From positions 1 to 45,663 of the forward strand of contig SVQX01000014.1 of assembly GCA_015065065.1 (NCBI GenBank): a stretch of DNA of 45,663 nucleotides. The letters are read 5' to 3'. Position 1 is the stretch's first letter; every line of letters begins with the position of its first letter. Made by a program: the position numbers and the translations under genes. The notes under the pieces were generated by a model. That model was not told where the DNA came from. It worked only from the letters and a program-made list of their open reading frames with translations, and ran no database searches. This stretch comes from Oscillospiraceae bacterium. GTDB lineage: Bacteria; Bacillota; Clostridia; Oscillospirales; CAG-272. Of the stretch, positions 29,442 to 38,640 are shown piece after piece.

Positions 29442-30980
29442 TTATTTTTTACCGAGCGCCATATCAAGCAGCAGGCGTCGGTCAATTTTTCCGTTGGGCG
29501 TGAGCGGCAAGCGCTCCATCTTGTTTATCTGCGCGGGTATCATATAGGGGGGCAGGCGTCGGGAAAGCTGTACTTTAAGCTCTTTTTCGTCGCACTCGCC
29601 CGAGTAATACAGAACTATCCGCTTGTCCTCGCTGTCGTAAACGCAAGCGGCGCGCCCCACTCCGTCAAGCTCTTGCGTTACCGCCTCAATCTCGCCAAGC
29701 TCAATGCGGTGTCCTTGATGCTTTATCTGCGCGTCACGGCGGGAGATGAATACCAGCTCCCCGTGCCGGTTATACTTGCCAAGGTCGCCCGTGCGGTAAA
29801 TATACTCGGGGTACGCGGTGTTGAGCGGGTTGAGAATGAATGCATCCGCCGTCTTTTCGGGATTATTATAATATCCCAAGGTAACGCAAGTGCCGCGCAT
29901 ACATATCTCTCCCGCTACGTCGGGTTTCTCGACTGCCCCTCCGTCATCGCCGAGCAGAATTATATCGGTGTTTCTGAAGGGCACGCCTATCGGGATAGGC
30001 TCGTCCTCCTCAAGCTGTCTGTCGGCTTTCCAATAGGTGGACATTCCCGTTGCCTCGGTCGGACCGTAAAGATTGAAAAATCTCGCGTCGGGTAAAGTCT
30101 CCCGCCACAGCTCGTATTGCTTACGCGGGAATACCTCACTGCCAAAGCAGACGGTGGTGAGATATCTCGGCGGCGTTGTTTCGAGCGCTCCGAGAGAGGA
30201 TATCATAGTGAGTGCCGACACCACCCAGCACACGGTATTTATCTTATGCTGATTAAGATATTCGCACAGCTTTACGGGGAACATAAAGTTCACCTTGGGA
30301 ATAAGATACGTGGTTGCGCCAAACTTCAGGGTGGGCATTATTTCCTTGAGAGGCGCGTCAAAATACAGTGGAGTCTGATTGCCGAAAACCGTATTCTCGT
30401 CAAAGCCTATCGCCTCACACAGCGACTCGGTGTAATCAATGACCGAGCGGTGAGCCGCCACGACACCCTTGGGAATGCCCGTAGAGCCTGAGGTAAACAC
30501 AACGTAAATAGGGTCGGTATCTATCTGTCTGCGGCGCACGCGGTCAAGCGCGTCGTTGTCCGCCGCATCAAGCGGCAGGTCGCATATGTCGTCCCACAGG
30601 ATCATCTCACCGCCAAACACTCCCTGTTCCGCAAGACGCGCCGCAAGCTTCTGATTTTTCTTGTCGTATATAAGAATATCCGCCTTCAAGGTGTCGATTA
30701 TAAGCCCTATTCTATGCTCGGGCATAGCCGAATCTATGACGGCGTAAAAGCAACCCGCGTACACAGCACCAAAGCAGGCGGTCAGCGTGTTTGGGTGCTT
30801 GTCCATAAGCACCGTAATGGGTCGCTTGTATGCGCCTCGCCGTGCAAGGTATGCGCCTATGCTTCTCGATTTAGCGTAAAGCTGAGAAAAGCTGAGGTCG
30901 TCCTTGCCGTCCGAAAATGCAATTTTGTTGGGGTGTGTATCCTTTGTCGCTTCAAGATATTGAAGAATATTCGTAAGCAT
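29442..30980 (-). CDS. dltA: D-alanine--carrier protein ligase (amino-acid adenylation)
   Basis: YVVFTSGSTGIPKGVVAAHRS, NLYGPTEATGMSTYW, YRTGDLGKYNRHGELVFISRRDAQIKHQGHRIELGEIE, LTPNGKIDRR. Start taken at 30980. Confidence 0.9.
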   Translation of the reverse strand: MLTNILQYLEATKDTHPNKIAFSDGKDDLSFSQLYAKSRSIGAYLARRGAYKRPITVLMDKHPNTLTACFGAVYAGCFYAVIDSAMPEHRIGLIIDTLKADILIYDKKNQKLAARLAEQGVFGGEMILWDDICDLPLDAADNDALDRVRRRQIDTDPIYVVFTSGSTGIPKGVVAAHRSVIDYTESLCEAIGFDENTVFGNQTPLYFDAPLKEIMPTLKFGATTYLIPKVNFMFPVKLCEYLNQHKINTVCWVVSALTMISSLGALETTPPRYLTTVCFGSEVFPRKQYELWRETLPDARFFNLYGPTEATGMSTYWKADRQLEEDEPIPIGVPFRNTDIILLGDDGGAVEKPDVAGEICMRGTCVTLGYYNNPEKTADAFILNPLNTAYPEYIYRTGDLGKYNRHGELVFISRRDAQIKHQGHRIELGEIEAVTQELDGVGRAACVYDSEDKRIVLYYSGECDEKELKVQLSRRLPPYMIPAQINKMERLPLTPNGKIDRRLLLDMALGKK

Positions 30981-30994
30981 TTTGTTCCCTCTTA

Positions 30995-32254
30995 TCAATA
31001 ATACGGTTCAAGATTGGGAGTGCGTGTGATTATGGCATCAAAGCTCTTCGGATACGCTGACGTATCGTATGCGTAAAAGCCCTTTCGGACGCGGTTGTAC
31101 GCATTTACCTGCTTGTCTGTCAGCAGGCAGCCCGAATGGTTGTAATCCGCGCGCAGACGTGTCGTGTCAAGATGATACCACCTTGGCGACTCGGACGTAC
31201 CGATATTTACCATGCACCAATAGTGCGTGCCGTCGCTCGCCCCCTCGGTGCGCTGTATTTCAAGATAAGGTATACCCAGCCGCTTCATAAACATAACAGT
31301 CGCGGCGTGATAGTTATAGCAATCGCCCGTTCCCGTAACAAAAAGGCTGTCGTAAGCCGCACGCACCATATCCGATTTATCCGAATCCGAAACGTAGCTG
31401 ATGCTGCTTTGCACGTACTCGTAAACCGCACGGCATTTGTCCTCGGCGTCCATATTCTCCGTGATTATGGTCGCGATTACCGCATCAAGCTTGTCGTACA
31501 GCATATTTGCGGTCACCTGCGCGTCGTATATATGAATGGTAGTAGTAGCGTATGAGGTGTTCCCCTGCCCGTCAACGGCGGAATAGGTAACGGTATAGTC
31601 GCCCGGAGTTGAGGTGTCAACTTTACTTGAATCCACCTCCACCGTTATCTCGCCACCGCAATTATCCGTAACCACAAGTCCGCGTCGGTACGCCACAGCC
31701 TCTCCGATATATGCGGAAAGCTCGGGGACCTCTGCGAAGGTAGGCGCTTCGGTGTCGTGGATAACCGAAAGCAGGGACGTATAGGTCTTTGACACGTTGC
31801 CGCTTTTGTCCTTGACCTCAAACTGAATATCGTAATCTCCTATCGCGTCAAGCGTTGGCACATCGCCGACAAAATACGCGGTATATTCATCCACCTCGTT
31901 GATAGCGGCAATAAAATCCTCTGCCCTTGCAGACTCCGTTCCGACGGCATAATAAACGTGCCTTGGAGTAACTATGGGCGCGGTTTCATCCACCACGGTG
32001 AGGTGGAGGATATAATCCTTCTCGCCGTCCGTCAGCGAGATCTTGTACTTGCCGGGCTTATTGACACAGTCCTCGTCAAAGCCTGCAACGTATGCGGCGT
32101 TGGCATTTCCCGTGAGAATAACGGCGTTGGGAAGCTCCTTGCCCGCTTCAAGAGTATATTCTATTTTTTCCGCGCAGGATACTGTGAAAAAAGCCGCAAG
32201 GATACACACTGCGGCGAGAGCTATTCTTATGAGTGCTGCGCATTTATTTTTCAT
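30995..32254 (-). CDS. Secreted transglutaminase-like protein with Ig-like repeat domains
   Basis: Signal peptide/lipobox-like FFTVSCAEK; DNCGGEITVEVDSSKVDTSTPGDYTVTYSAVDGQGNTSYATTTIHIYD; TGDCYNYHAATVMFMKRLGIP...GTHYWCMVNIG...WYHLDTT (Cys-His-Asp). Confidence 0.85.
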   Translation of the reverse strand: MKNKCAALIRIALAAVCILAAFFTVSCAEKIEYTLEAGKELPNAVILTGNANAAYVAGFDEDCVNKPGKYKISLTDGEKDYILHLTVVDETAPIVTPRHVYYAVGTESARAEDFIAAINEVDEYTAYFVGDVPTLDAIGDYDIQFEVKDKSGNVSKTYTSLLSVIHDTEAPTFAEVPELSAYIGEAVAYRRGLVVTDNCGGEITVEVDSSKVDTSTPGDYTVTYSAVDGQGNTSYATTTIHIYDAQVTANMLYDKLDAVIATIITENMDAEDKCRAVYEYVQSSISYVSDSDKSDMVRAAYDSLFVTGTGDCYNYHAATVMFMKRLGIPYLEIQRTEGASDGTHYWCMVNIGTSESPRWYHLDTTRLRADYNHSGCLLTDKQVNAYNRVRKGFYAYDTSAYPKSFDAIITRTPNLEPYY

Positions 32255-32316
32255 TTTTTGATAACTCCCTTCTCCGTTTTCGCGGCGTGAATGTCCCCTG
32301 ACGGCACTACCTATTT

Positions 32317-32345
32317 ATTATAACAAATATCCCCGTGCAAGTCAA
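32317..32345 (-). promoter_or_regulatory. Promoter of transglutaminase gene / Dlt-like operon
   Basis: Reverse strand TTGACT (32345-32340), 17 nt, TATAAT (32322-32317). Confidence 0.75.
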
Positions 32346-32380
32346 GAGCAAAACCGTGTGGGACAGAATTTTTTTAAACA

Positions 32381-32407
32381 CAAAAAGCACCCTGCGGTGC
32401 TTTTTGG
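32381..32407 (-). terminator. Terminator after membrane protein gene
   Basis: AAAAAGCACCctgcGGTGCTTTTT. Confidence 0.8.
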
Positions 32408-32415
32408 TGATTTAA

Positions 32416-33135
32416 TTACTGCGCCTCGGAGTCCGTCGTAACTACTTCATTCTTAGCGCTGTTTTTCGGGAACGGTGAGCAAATAAGAGAATATACAACG
32501 GAGAACAGCGCGTGGATTCCGATATACGAGGGATATACGGTGACGGGGAAAAGTCGGCTATAAATATCAGCAGCCGCCCAAGAATTCCACGTTTCTAAGG
32601 CAAATCCGATCATATAGTGCGTCAAGGGAATAATAGCTATTAAGGCAAAGCCCACGATAACGTATACAAGCGGTATAGCCATATATTTCTTTTCAACCGT
32701 AATAGAGATGTTATCACTCTCCGTCATAAAGAGGTGGAACTTAAAGCCGCCAAACGACCAAACGTAAAGAAGGATAGACAGCACGGCGTATGCGGGAATG
32801 ATCAGAAGGAGAAGGAAAGCCATAACGAAATAGCACAAGAATATAAAAGGCCAAGAAATGAAATATATGATAAACTGGGTAGCATGAAGTACGTCCTTGC
32901 CCTCTTTATTAACCAAGGTGTGCAGGAACTTGACGGGCGACGTGAACACTGCAAAGGCAAAAGCAAGAAATGCAAAGGTTGCGGCTACTGCGAAGCTTGC
33001 AATCACGAATGGAAGCATCAAAATTCCGACGAACACTGCAAGCGCAGGAGGCATAGCCTTGTACTTTTTAAACTTAAACGCTTCTTTCAAAAGTGCGGAC
33101 AGCTTGTCCAGATAATTGATTTCGAAGAGATTCAT
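32416..33135 (-). CDS. Polytopic membrane protein of unknown function
   Basis: 239 aa with several hydrophobic segments (ALAVFVGILMLPFVIASFAVAATFAFLAFAFAVF; YFISWPFIFLCYFVMAFLLLLIIPAYAVLSILLYVW); RBS upstream, terminator downstream. Confidence 0.7.
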   Translation of the reverse strand: MNLFEINYLDKLSALLKEAFKFKKYKAMPPALAVFVGILMLPFVIASFAVAATFAFLAFAFAVFTSPVKFLHTLVNKEGKDVLHATQFIIYFISWPFIFLCYFVMAFLLLLIIPAYAVLSILLYVWSFGGFKFHLFMTESDNISITVEKKYMAIPLVYVIVGFALIAIIPLTHYMIGFALETWNSWAAADIYSRLFPVTVYPSYIGIHALFSVVYSLICSPFPKNSAKNEVVTTDSEAQ

Positions 33136-33279
33136 GAGTATCCTCCTAAAGTTATTTCCAATCGAATTCGGTCGAATAAGCTCGAAAATCCGTCGTGCTT
33201 ACAATTATAGCCTATGTCAGGTTAAAAGTCAATACCCGAGATAGATTACCGTAGCATGTTTTATCGAATAAGCTTATGA

Positions 33280-33363
33280 GGATTTATTAAACCGACGCGT
33301 TTTTATGGTACAAGCATAGACTATCTTCTCGGGGAAACCAACGAGCCGAAAAGATACAAATGA
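33280..33363 (+). pseudogene. Remnant of XRE-family regulator C-terminus
   Basis: GFIKPTRFYGTSIDYLLGETNEPKRYK* read in frame directly after a TGA; SIDYLLGxTxxPxRY is a typical XRE repressor tail; no HTH is left upstream. Confidence 0.6.
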
Positions 33364-33392
33364 TTATAGGTTATTGCTGGCGTGTTTTTTGT

Positions 33393-33928
33393 GTTACTTC
33401 TGTGTCGCCGGAAGTAACTAAGAGCGACCAAAGGTTGAGAGGATGAGTCGTTGACCTCAAATTTTCAGCGAGCTCAAATTTGGGGTCTGCCGCCTCAATT
33501 CCTCTCTCCCTTTGTAATCCCTCCCACCTTGGGGTTGGGTTCGTGGGTAGCAAGCCATCACACAAACGCTCTTACAAATTATACCGAAAGGTCGCAAATT
33601 GGAAATCAAACACACCCGATATAGCGGTGATTTATTGGGGGAACAACGCCCAAAAAGATTTGAAATTTTTCTCGTTGCTTTTAATTTTAAATCTCATACG
33701 GCTTCAAAACCGCCCCGTCCAAGGCGTTCTCTGCCTGACCAAGTTCCCGTCGCTCCGACGGGAACTTGGCGTTAAGGATATGCAGCAACCTTGGCGCGCA
33801 ATCACTCCTTGTCCGCAGGCTTGCGGCAAGGCGGCGCGCAGAGGAAAGAGGGATTATTAAGGGACAAAACCGTGGGTTTTCTCCCTTAATTCGCCCTTTG
33901 GTTACTTTCCGGCGACACGGAAAGTAAC
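33393..33928. repeat. Intergenic element, copy 1, bounded by GTTACTTTCCG-type hairpins
   Basis: Ends GTTACTTCTGTGTCGCCGGAAGTAAC (33393-33418) and GTTACTTTCCGGCGACACGGAAAGTAAC (33901-33928) are imperfect inverted repeats of each other; core 33427-33612 matches 38697-38884 in inverse orientation. Confidence 0.8.
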
Positions 33929-33994
33929 GTAAAAAACAACTGCAGTATCTGTGTTAATTTCTGTCGATACATAAGTAAAACAAAACAAAAAGCA

Positions 33995-34027
33995 AAACCA
34001 AGGTCGAATCTTATCGACCTTGGTTTT
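33995..34027 (-). terminator. Terminator after pyrophosphatase-like gene
   Basis: AAAACCAAGGTCGaatcttatCGACCTTGGTTTTT. Confidence 0.85.
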
Positions 34028-34030
34028 TAA

Positions 34031-34399
34031 TTATTCAAGCGCCTCGACAAAGGTATCGTAATACTGCTCCTGAAAGCGTATAGCATCCTCTATCTGTGTG
34101 CGGGAAAAGGTCTGCCCCTCGGGCGCGGCTATAAGCTTATCCTCTACGTCATTTTTGCGGTAAACAATACCGATAATGCGGCAGGTGTATTCCTCCACTG
34201 CTTCGTCAACGCCCAAAAGATACACGTCAAGCTCCTCTCCGTCCCCTCCGATAATATTTGGAATATATCCGTAATTGATAGGATATATGAGGTTGTATTT
34301 CTCTTTCCTATGAACGTATCCTATTGGACGGTCAATAACTATCCTCACCGTCTTGCCAAGATAGCTCTTGACAAGCCTTCGCCTTTCCGAATTCGTCAT
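34031..34399 (-). CDS. Inorganic pyrophosphatase-family protein (short)
   Basis: VRIVIDRPIGYVHRKEKYNLIYPINYGYIPNIIGGDGEELDVYLLGVDEAV. Confidence 0.75.
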   Translation of the reverse strand: MTNSERRRLVKSYLGKTVRIVIDRPIGYVHRKEKYNLIYPINYGYIPNIIGGDGEELDVYLLGVDEAVEEYTCRIIGIVYRKNDVEDKLIAAPEGQTFSRTQIEDAIRFQEQYYDTFVEALE

Positions 34400-36804
34400 T
34401 TAACAAGCTCCCTCTCGATCTCCTCGGCGTATCTTACCGCCTCCATAGCGTCGCGCGCATATCTGTCAGCGCCTATCGCGGCGGCATATTCCGCCGTCAG
34501 CACTGCTCCGCCGACTATCACCTTGCACCACGGTGCATGAATACGTAGCTGCTTTATGGTCTCCTCCATCGCGGGCACTGTCGTGGTCATAAGCGCGCTG
34601 AGTCCCACTATGGGCGCGTGACGCTTGACAGTTTCCTCAACTATTGCTTCTGGTGGCGTGTCACGTCCGAGGTCAACGACATCAAAGCCGTAATTTTCAA
34701 GAATGAGCTTCACTATATTCTTGCCTATATCGTGGATATCCCCCTTGACGGTCGCGAGAATAAACTCGCATCTGTCCGCACTCTTGTCCCCCGACATATT
34801 TGATTTTATGACCTCAAACGCCGCTTTCGCCGCTTCCGCGCTCATAAGAAGCTGAGGCAGATACACCGTCTTGTTTTCAAATCCCACACCTACCCTGTCA
34901 AGCGCGGGAATTATCTCGTTTTGTACGATATCAAGCGGTGCAACGCTACAAAGCATAGCCGACGTTATTTCTGCCGCCTGCTCGCGAAGTCCCTTTGATA
35001 TTGCTCGACCAAGCTCTGACGTAAAATCCTCTACCTTCGGCTTATCCGAAGCAACCGCCGATACTGTGTCATGCGCGGGCAGGTCGCTTGCAAATTCAAT
35101 ATAGCCCGCGCAATTATCGTCAAGTCCCGCGAGTGCAAGATATGCGTGATATGCCTTCATCATTTCCTGCGAATAGGGGTTCATTATCGCCGCTGACATA
35201 CCCTCGCCAAGCGCCAACGTGAAAAATGCACCGTTTATCACGTCGCGGGCGGGCAGACCGAAGGACACGTTGGAAACGCCAAGGGAGGTATGACACCCCA
35301 GCCGCTCTCGTATCAGCCGTATCGCCTTCAAGGTCTGGGTGGCGGCGTTTTTATCTGCGCTCACCGTCATTGCAAGTGGATCGAAAATAATATCTTTTTT
35401 GTCAATGCCGTATTTTTTCGCCTCGGCAAGTATCTTTTCGGCAACAGCCAAGCGTCCCTCGGCACTCGCGGGAATACCGCTCTCGTCAAGAGTGAGCGCG
35501 ACTACGACTCCACCGTATTTTTTTGCGAGCGGAAATACCGAGTCCATGCTCTCCTGCTTGCCGTTTACCGAATTTATCATAGCTTTTCCGTTGTATCTGC
35601 GGAGAGCGGCATCCATAGCAGACGCATCTGACGTATCTATCTGCAAGGGCAAAGCGGTTACCGCCTGAAGTGCGCACACCGCCTCGACAAGCATTTTCTT
35701 CTCGTTGATCTCGGGCAGTCCCACGTTGACGTCAAGGATATGAACGCCCGCCTCCTCCTCGGCTATTCCCTCCTTGAGGATATAGTCCATATCGTGAGCG
35801 CGCAGGGCTTCCTTGAATTTCTTTTTGCCCGTAGGGTTTATGCGCTCGCCGATAAGCACGGGGGCATCACCAAATGCCACGGCATGAGTGTAAGACGACA
35901 CGCAGGTGACGCTTTTTCTTTCTATCTCAACGAATTTGATGTTCTTTGTTTTTTCAACCACGGCGGCGATATATTCGGGTGTAGTTCCGCAACAACCGCC
36001 GACCGCTCTCGCGCCTCGGCGGACAAGCTCAGACACGTCCGCGGCAAACTCGGTGCTATCCACGTCAAACACCGTTTTACCGTCAACCGCACGCGGCAGC
36101 CCCGCGTTTGGCTTGAGTATCACGGGAACGGATGAGAGCCTGATATATTCGTCCACGACCGGCGCGAGTGCCTTCGGACCGAGCGAGCAGTTGACACCTA
36201 TTGCGTCAGCGCCCATTCCCTCAAGCATTGCTACCATAGCGGCGGGAGTAGCTCCCGTCATCAGCTTGCCATCCTCACCGTAGGCGTTGGACACGAAAAC
36301 GGGCAGGTCGCAGTTTTCCTTTGCCGCAAGCAGAGCCGCCTTGCTCTCGTAGCTGTCGTTCATGGTTTCGATAAGCACGAGGTCCGCACCATATCTGACA
36401 CCCAGCCGCACCGTCTTTGCGAAAACCGCAACAGCATCCTCAAAATCAAGATCGCCGTAAGGCTTTAGCATCCGTCCCGTAGGACCTATATCCAGCGCCA
36501 CCCATTTGGGCTGGCTACCACGGCTCTCGTTTGCGGCTCGGCGCGCATTTTCTATTGCTGTACTTATAATATTTTCAAGCTCGGCATCCGAAAATTTCAA
36601 GGAGTTCGCGCCAAAGGTATTGGTATTTACCACGTTACAGCCTGCATCAAAATAGGCGCGGTGAATGTCGGTGATAACGTCCGCGTGCGACAGATTCCAC
36701 CGCTCGGGTAAAGCCCCCACTTCAAGCCCGCGCTCCTGGAGCAGCGTTCCCATTCCGCCGTCAAGATACAGGATATTTTGCTTCAAATATTCTTTGATGT
36801 TCAT
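34396..36804 (-). CDS. metH: Cobalamin-dependent methionine synthase lacking the activation domain
   Basis: YLDGGMGTLLQERGLEVGALPERWN, GGCCGTTPEYIAA, LIGERINPTGKKKFKEAL, B12-binding ATVKGDIHDIGKNIVKLILENYGFDVVDLG. Confidence 0.92.
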   Translation of the reverse strand: MNIKEYLKQNILYLDGGMGTLLQERGLEVGALPERWNLSHADVITDIHRAYFDAGCNVVNTNTFGANSLKFSDAELENIISTAIENARRAANESRGSQPKWVALDIGPTGRMLKPYGDLDFEDAVAVFAKTVRLGVRYGADLVLIETMNDSYESKAALLAAKENCDLPVFVSNAYGEDGKLMTGATPAAMVAMLEGMGADAIGVNCSLGPKALAPVVDEYIRLSSVPVILKPNAGLPRAVDGKTVFDVDSTEFAADVSELVRRGARAVGGCCGTTPEYIAAVVEKTKNIKFVEIERKSVTCVSSYTHAVAFGDAPVLIGERINPTGKKKFKEALRAHDMDYILKEGIAEEEAGVHILDVNVGLPEINEKKMLVEAVCALQAVTALPLQIDTSDASAMDAALRRYNGKAMINSVNGKQESMDSVFPLAKKYGGVVVALTLDESGIPASAEGRLAVAEKILAEAKKYGIDKKDIIFDPLAMTVSADKNAATQTLKAIRLIRERLGCHTSLGVSNVSFGLPARDVINGAFFTLALGEGMSAAIMNPYSQEMMKAYHAYLALAGLDDNCAGYIEFASDLPAHDTVSAVASDKPKVEDFTSELGRAISKGLREQAAEITSAMLCSVAPLDIVQNEIIPALDRVGVGFENKTVYLPQLLMSAEAAKAAFEVIKSNMSGDKSADRCEFILATVKGDIHDIGKNIVKLILENYGFDVVDLGRDTPPEAIVEETVKRHAPIVGLSALMTTTVPAMEETIKQLRIHAPWCKVIVGGAVLTAEYAAAIGADRYARDAMEAVRYAEEIERELVK

Positions 36805-36823
36805 TATTTTCTCCGTAATAAGG

Positions 36824-37414
36824 CTATTTTGCCGATATACCGATAACGGCGGTCACCGATTTAGTGGGTGACATGAGCAGGCTGTCATTGAGAGTAAGAC
36901 CTATCCTTCGCGGACAGTCTAAAAGCGCGAAAATTTCGCGCTGTGCTTCGAGCGGAAAATCACCGTACCCCGGGCTGAATCGCGGACGCGTTTTTTGTTC
37001 CCTTGCGATCTCTGCGTTAAAGGTGTCGCACAAGCACTCTATCCGCTCCGCTCCTATCGCTTGCAGTATCAATGCCTTGGCGGGCGACACGGACGAATAT
37101 CGCGCTACAAGACGGTCAAGCTCAATACCCACCGTCGCGGCGAATATTACTGCGCTGTCACAACCGGCAAGATTTTTGGAAAGCGATTTTGACGCGACCT
37201 TCATGCATCCCATAGCCACCTCGTCCCCGCAAACACTCACGGGAAGCTCGCAGTAGCAGACCCTAAAAGCCGTCTGCCCCTCGGCAAGCGATATACATTC
37301 GTCCACAAGCCCGTCAAGCTCTGACGCACACTCCCGCACGCCCGCATAGCGAAGCACCTCGCCCCTGCAAACGGGCGGCGAGTCGTAGAATTTTGTAAAA
37401 ACAGCAAGCTCCAT
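36824..37414 (-). CDS. Stand-alone MetH activation-domain-like protein
   Basis: RPRFSPGYGDFPLEAQREIFALLDCPRRIGLTLNDSLLMSPTKSVTAVIGIS; starts just after the metF stop (start taken at 37414). Confidence 0.85.
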   Translation of the reverse strand: MELAVFTKFYDSPPVCRGEVLRYAGVRECASELDGLVDECISLAEGQTAFRVCYCELPVSVCGDEVAMGCMKVASKSLSKNLAGCDSAVIFAATVGIELDRLVARYSSVSPAKALILQAIGAERIECLCDTFNAEIAREQKTRPRFSPGYGDFPLEAQREIFALLDCPRRIGLTLNDSLLMSPTKSVTAVIGISAK

Positions 37415-37415
37415 A

Positions 37416-38291
37416 TCAGCCGAGAATGTCCGAAAGGTTGTCAAGTATCGCACTTGCAACATCAGGCTTGTTCATGGAATAAACATGAACATGATTAATG
37501 CCGTTGGCAAACAAGTCGATTATCTGGTCGGTGGCGTAGGCAATACCCGCCTGCTTCATGGCCGCGGGGGATGTGCCGAACTTGTCAACGAGCGACTTGA
37601 AGCGTTGCGGCACAAATGAGCCAGAGAGCTTTACGGCGCGCTCGACCTGATTTCCGTTAGTGATAGGCATAATTCCCGGGATCACGGGAACGGCGATACC
37701 GTTCTCGCGTATTTTATAGAGGAAATTGTAAAGCAGATTGTTGTCGAAAAACATTTGCGTAGTAAGAAAAGAACAGCCCGCGTCCACCTTTTCCTTAAGG
37801 TAGCGGATGTCCTCTTTCTGGCTTCTGCTTTCGGGATGTATCTCGGGATAGCACGCGCCTCCAATGCAAAAATCAGCGCCGCACTCCACAAGCTCGCGCA
37901 CAAGCTCCACCGCGTGCTTGTAGTCCCAAGCGCTTCGGTCGGCATTCTCAAGCCCATGCGGAATATCGCCGCGCAGTGCCATGACGTTCTGTATTCCCAC
38001 CGCCTTGATTTCCTCAATGCGCGCACGGACGGTCTGTTTCGTGGAGGACACGCAGGTAAGGTGAGCAAGACTCGGCACGCCGTACTGCTCCTTTATGTTT
38101 TTCGCAATATCAAGAGTATATTTGCTCGTGCCGCCACCCGCGCCGTAGGTCACACTCATAAACGAGGGACGCAGCTTTGCTATTTCCTCGGTCGCGTGCT
38201 TTACGCTATCGTAATTACTCTCCGTCTTGGGCGGAAAGACCTCAAAGGACAAGGAGAGCTTGTCAGAGCTTAGCAGTTGTGAAATTTTCAT
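37416..38291 (-). CDS. metF: Methylenetetrahydrofolate reductase
   Basis: SLSFEVFPPKTESNYDSV...SVTYGAGGGTSKYTLDIAKNI...LAHLTCVSSTKQ...NVMALRGDIP...PVIPGIMPITN. Confidence 0.95.
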   Translation of the reverse strand: MKISQLLSSDKLSLSFEVFPPKTESNYDSVKHATEEIAKLRPSFMSVTYGAGGGTSKYTLDIAKNIKEQYGVPSLAHLTCVSSTKQTVRARIEEIKAVGIQNVMALRGDIPHGLENADRSAWDYKHAVELVRELVECGADFCIGGACYPEIHPESRSQKEDIRYLKEKVDAGCSFLTTQMFFDNNLLYNFLYKIRENGIAVPVIPGIMPITNGNQVERAVKLSGSFVPQRFKSLVDKFGTSPAAMKQAGIAYATDQIIDLFANGINHVHVYSMNKPDVASAILDNLSDILG

Positions 38292-38640
38292 AAATAACCT
38301 CCGTTAAGGCTTATGAGTATATTTTATCATAAAATCAAGCCATTGTAAAGTGTTAAAAGCAATTTATTTATGCTCGTTTAAAAAGGAGGAGTGCGCTATC
38401 TTATTCTGTGGATATTACTTTTCTCGCCCATGTCATCCTCGAGCAAGCCTCGACCTTCGAGATTCTTCGCGCATTTGCTATGCGAAATGCCACGAGGCGT
38501 AGCGAAGGATTTCGGGCGGAATATTAAATATAAACTTTTAGTAGTAGGGGAGCATATCATCCTCCCGCAATTCCCGTAGAAAATTTAATATAAGAGCGGG
38601 AGGCTGATAGCCTCCCATACGGCGTGTTTAGAATAATCCT

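Noticed and set aside
33480-33860. 126-aa plus-strand ORF within element copy 1
   Set aside because: Runs through repeat and hairpin sequence; no homologous frame in copy 2 on that strand and no RBS.
38292-38640. Possible SAM riboswitch or T-box leader upstream of metF
   Set aside because: Only ~100 nt of AT-rich sequence with an ordinary promoter lies directly upstream of metF; no SAM-I/SAM-II core or T-box motif could be read.
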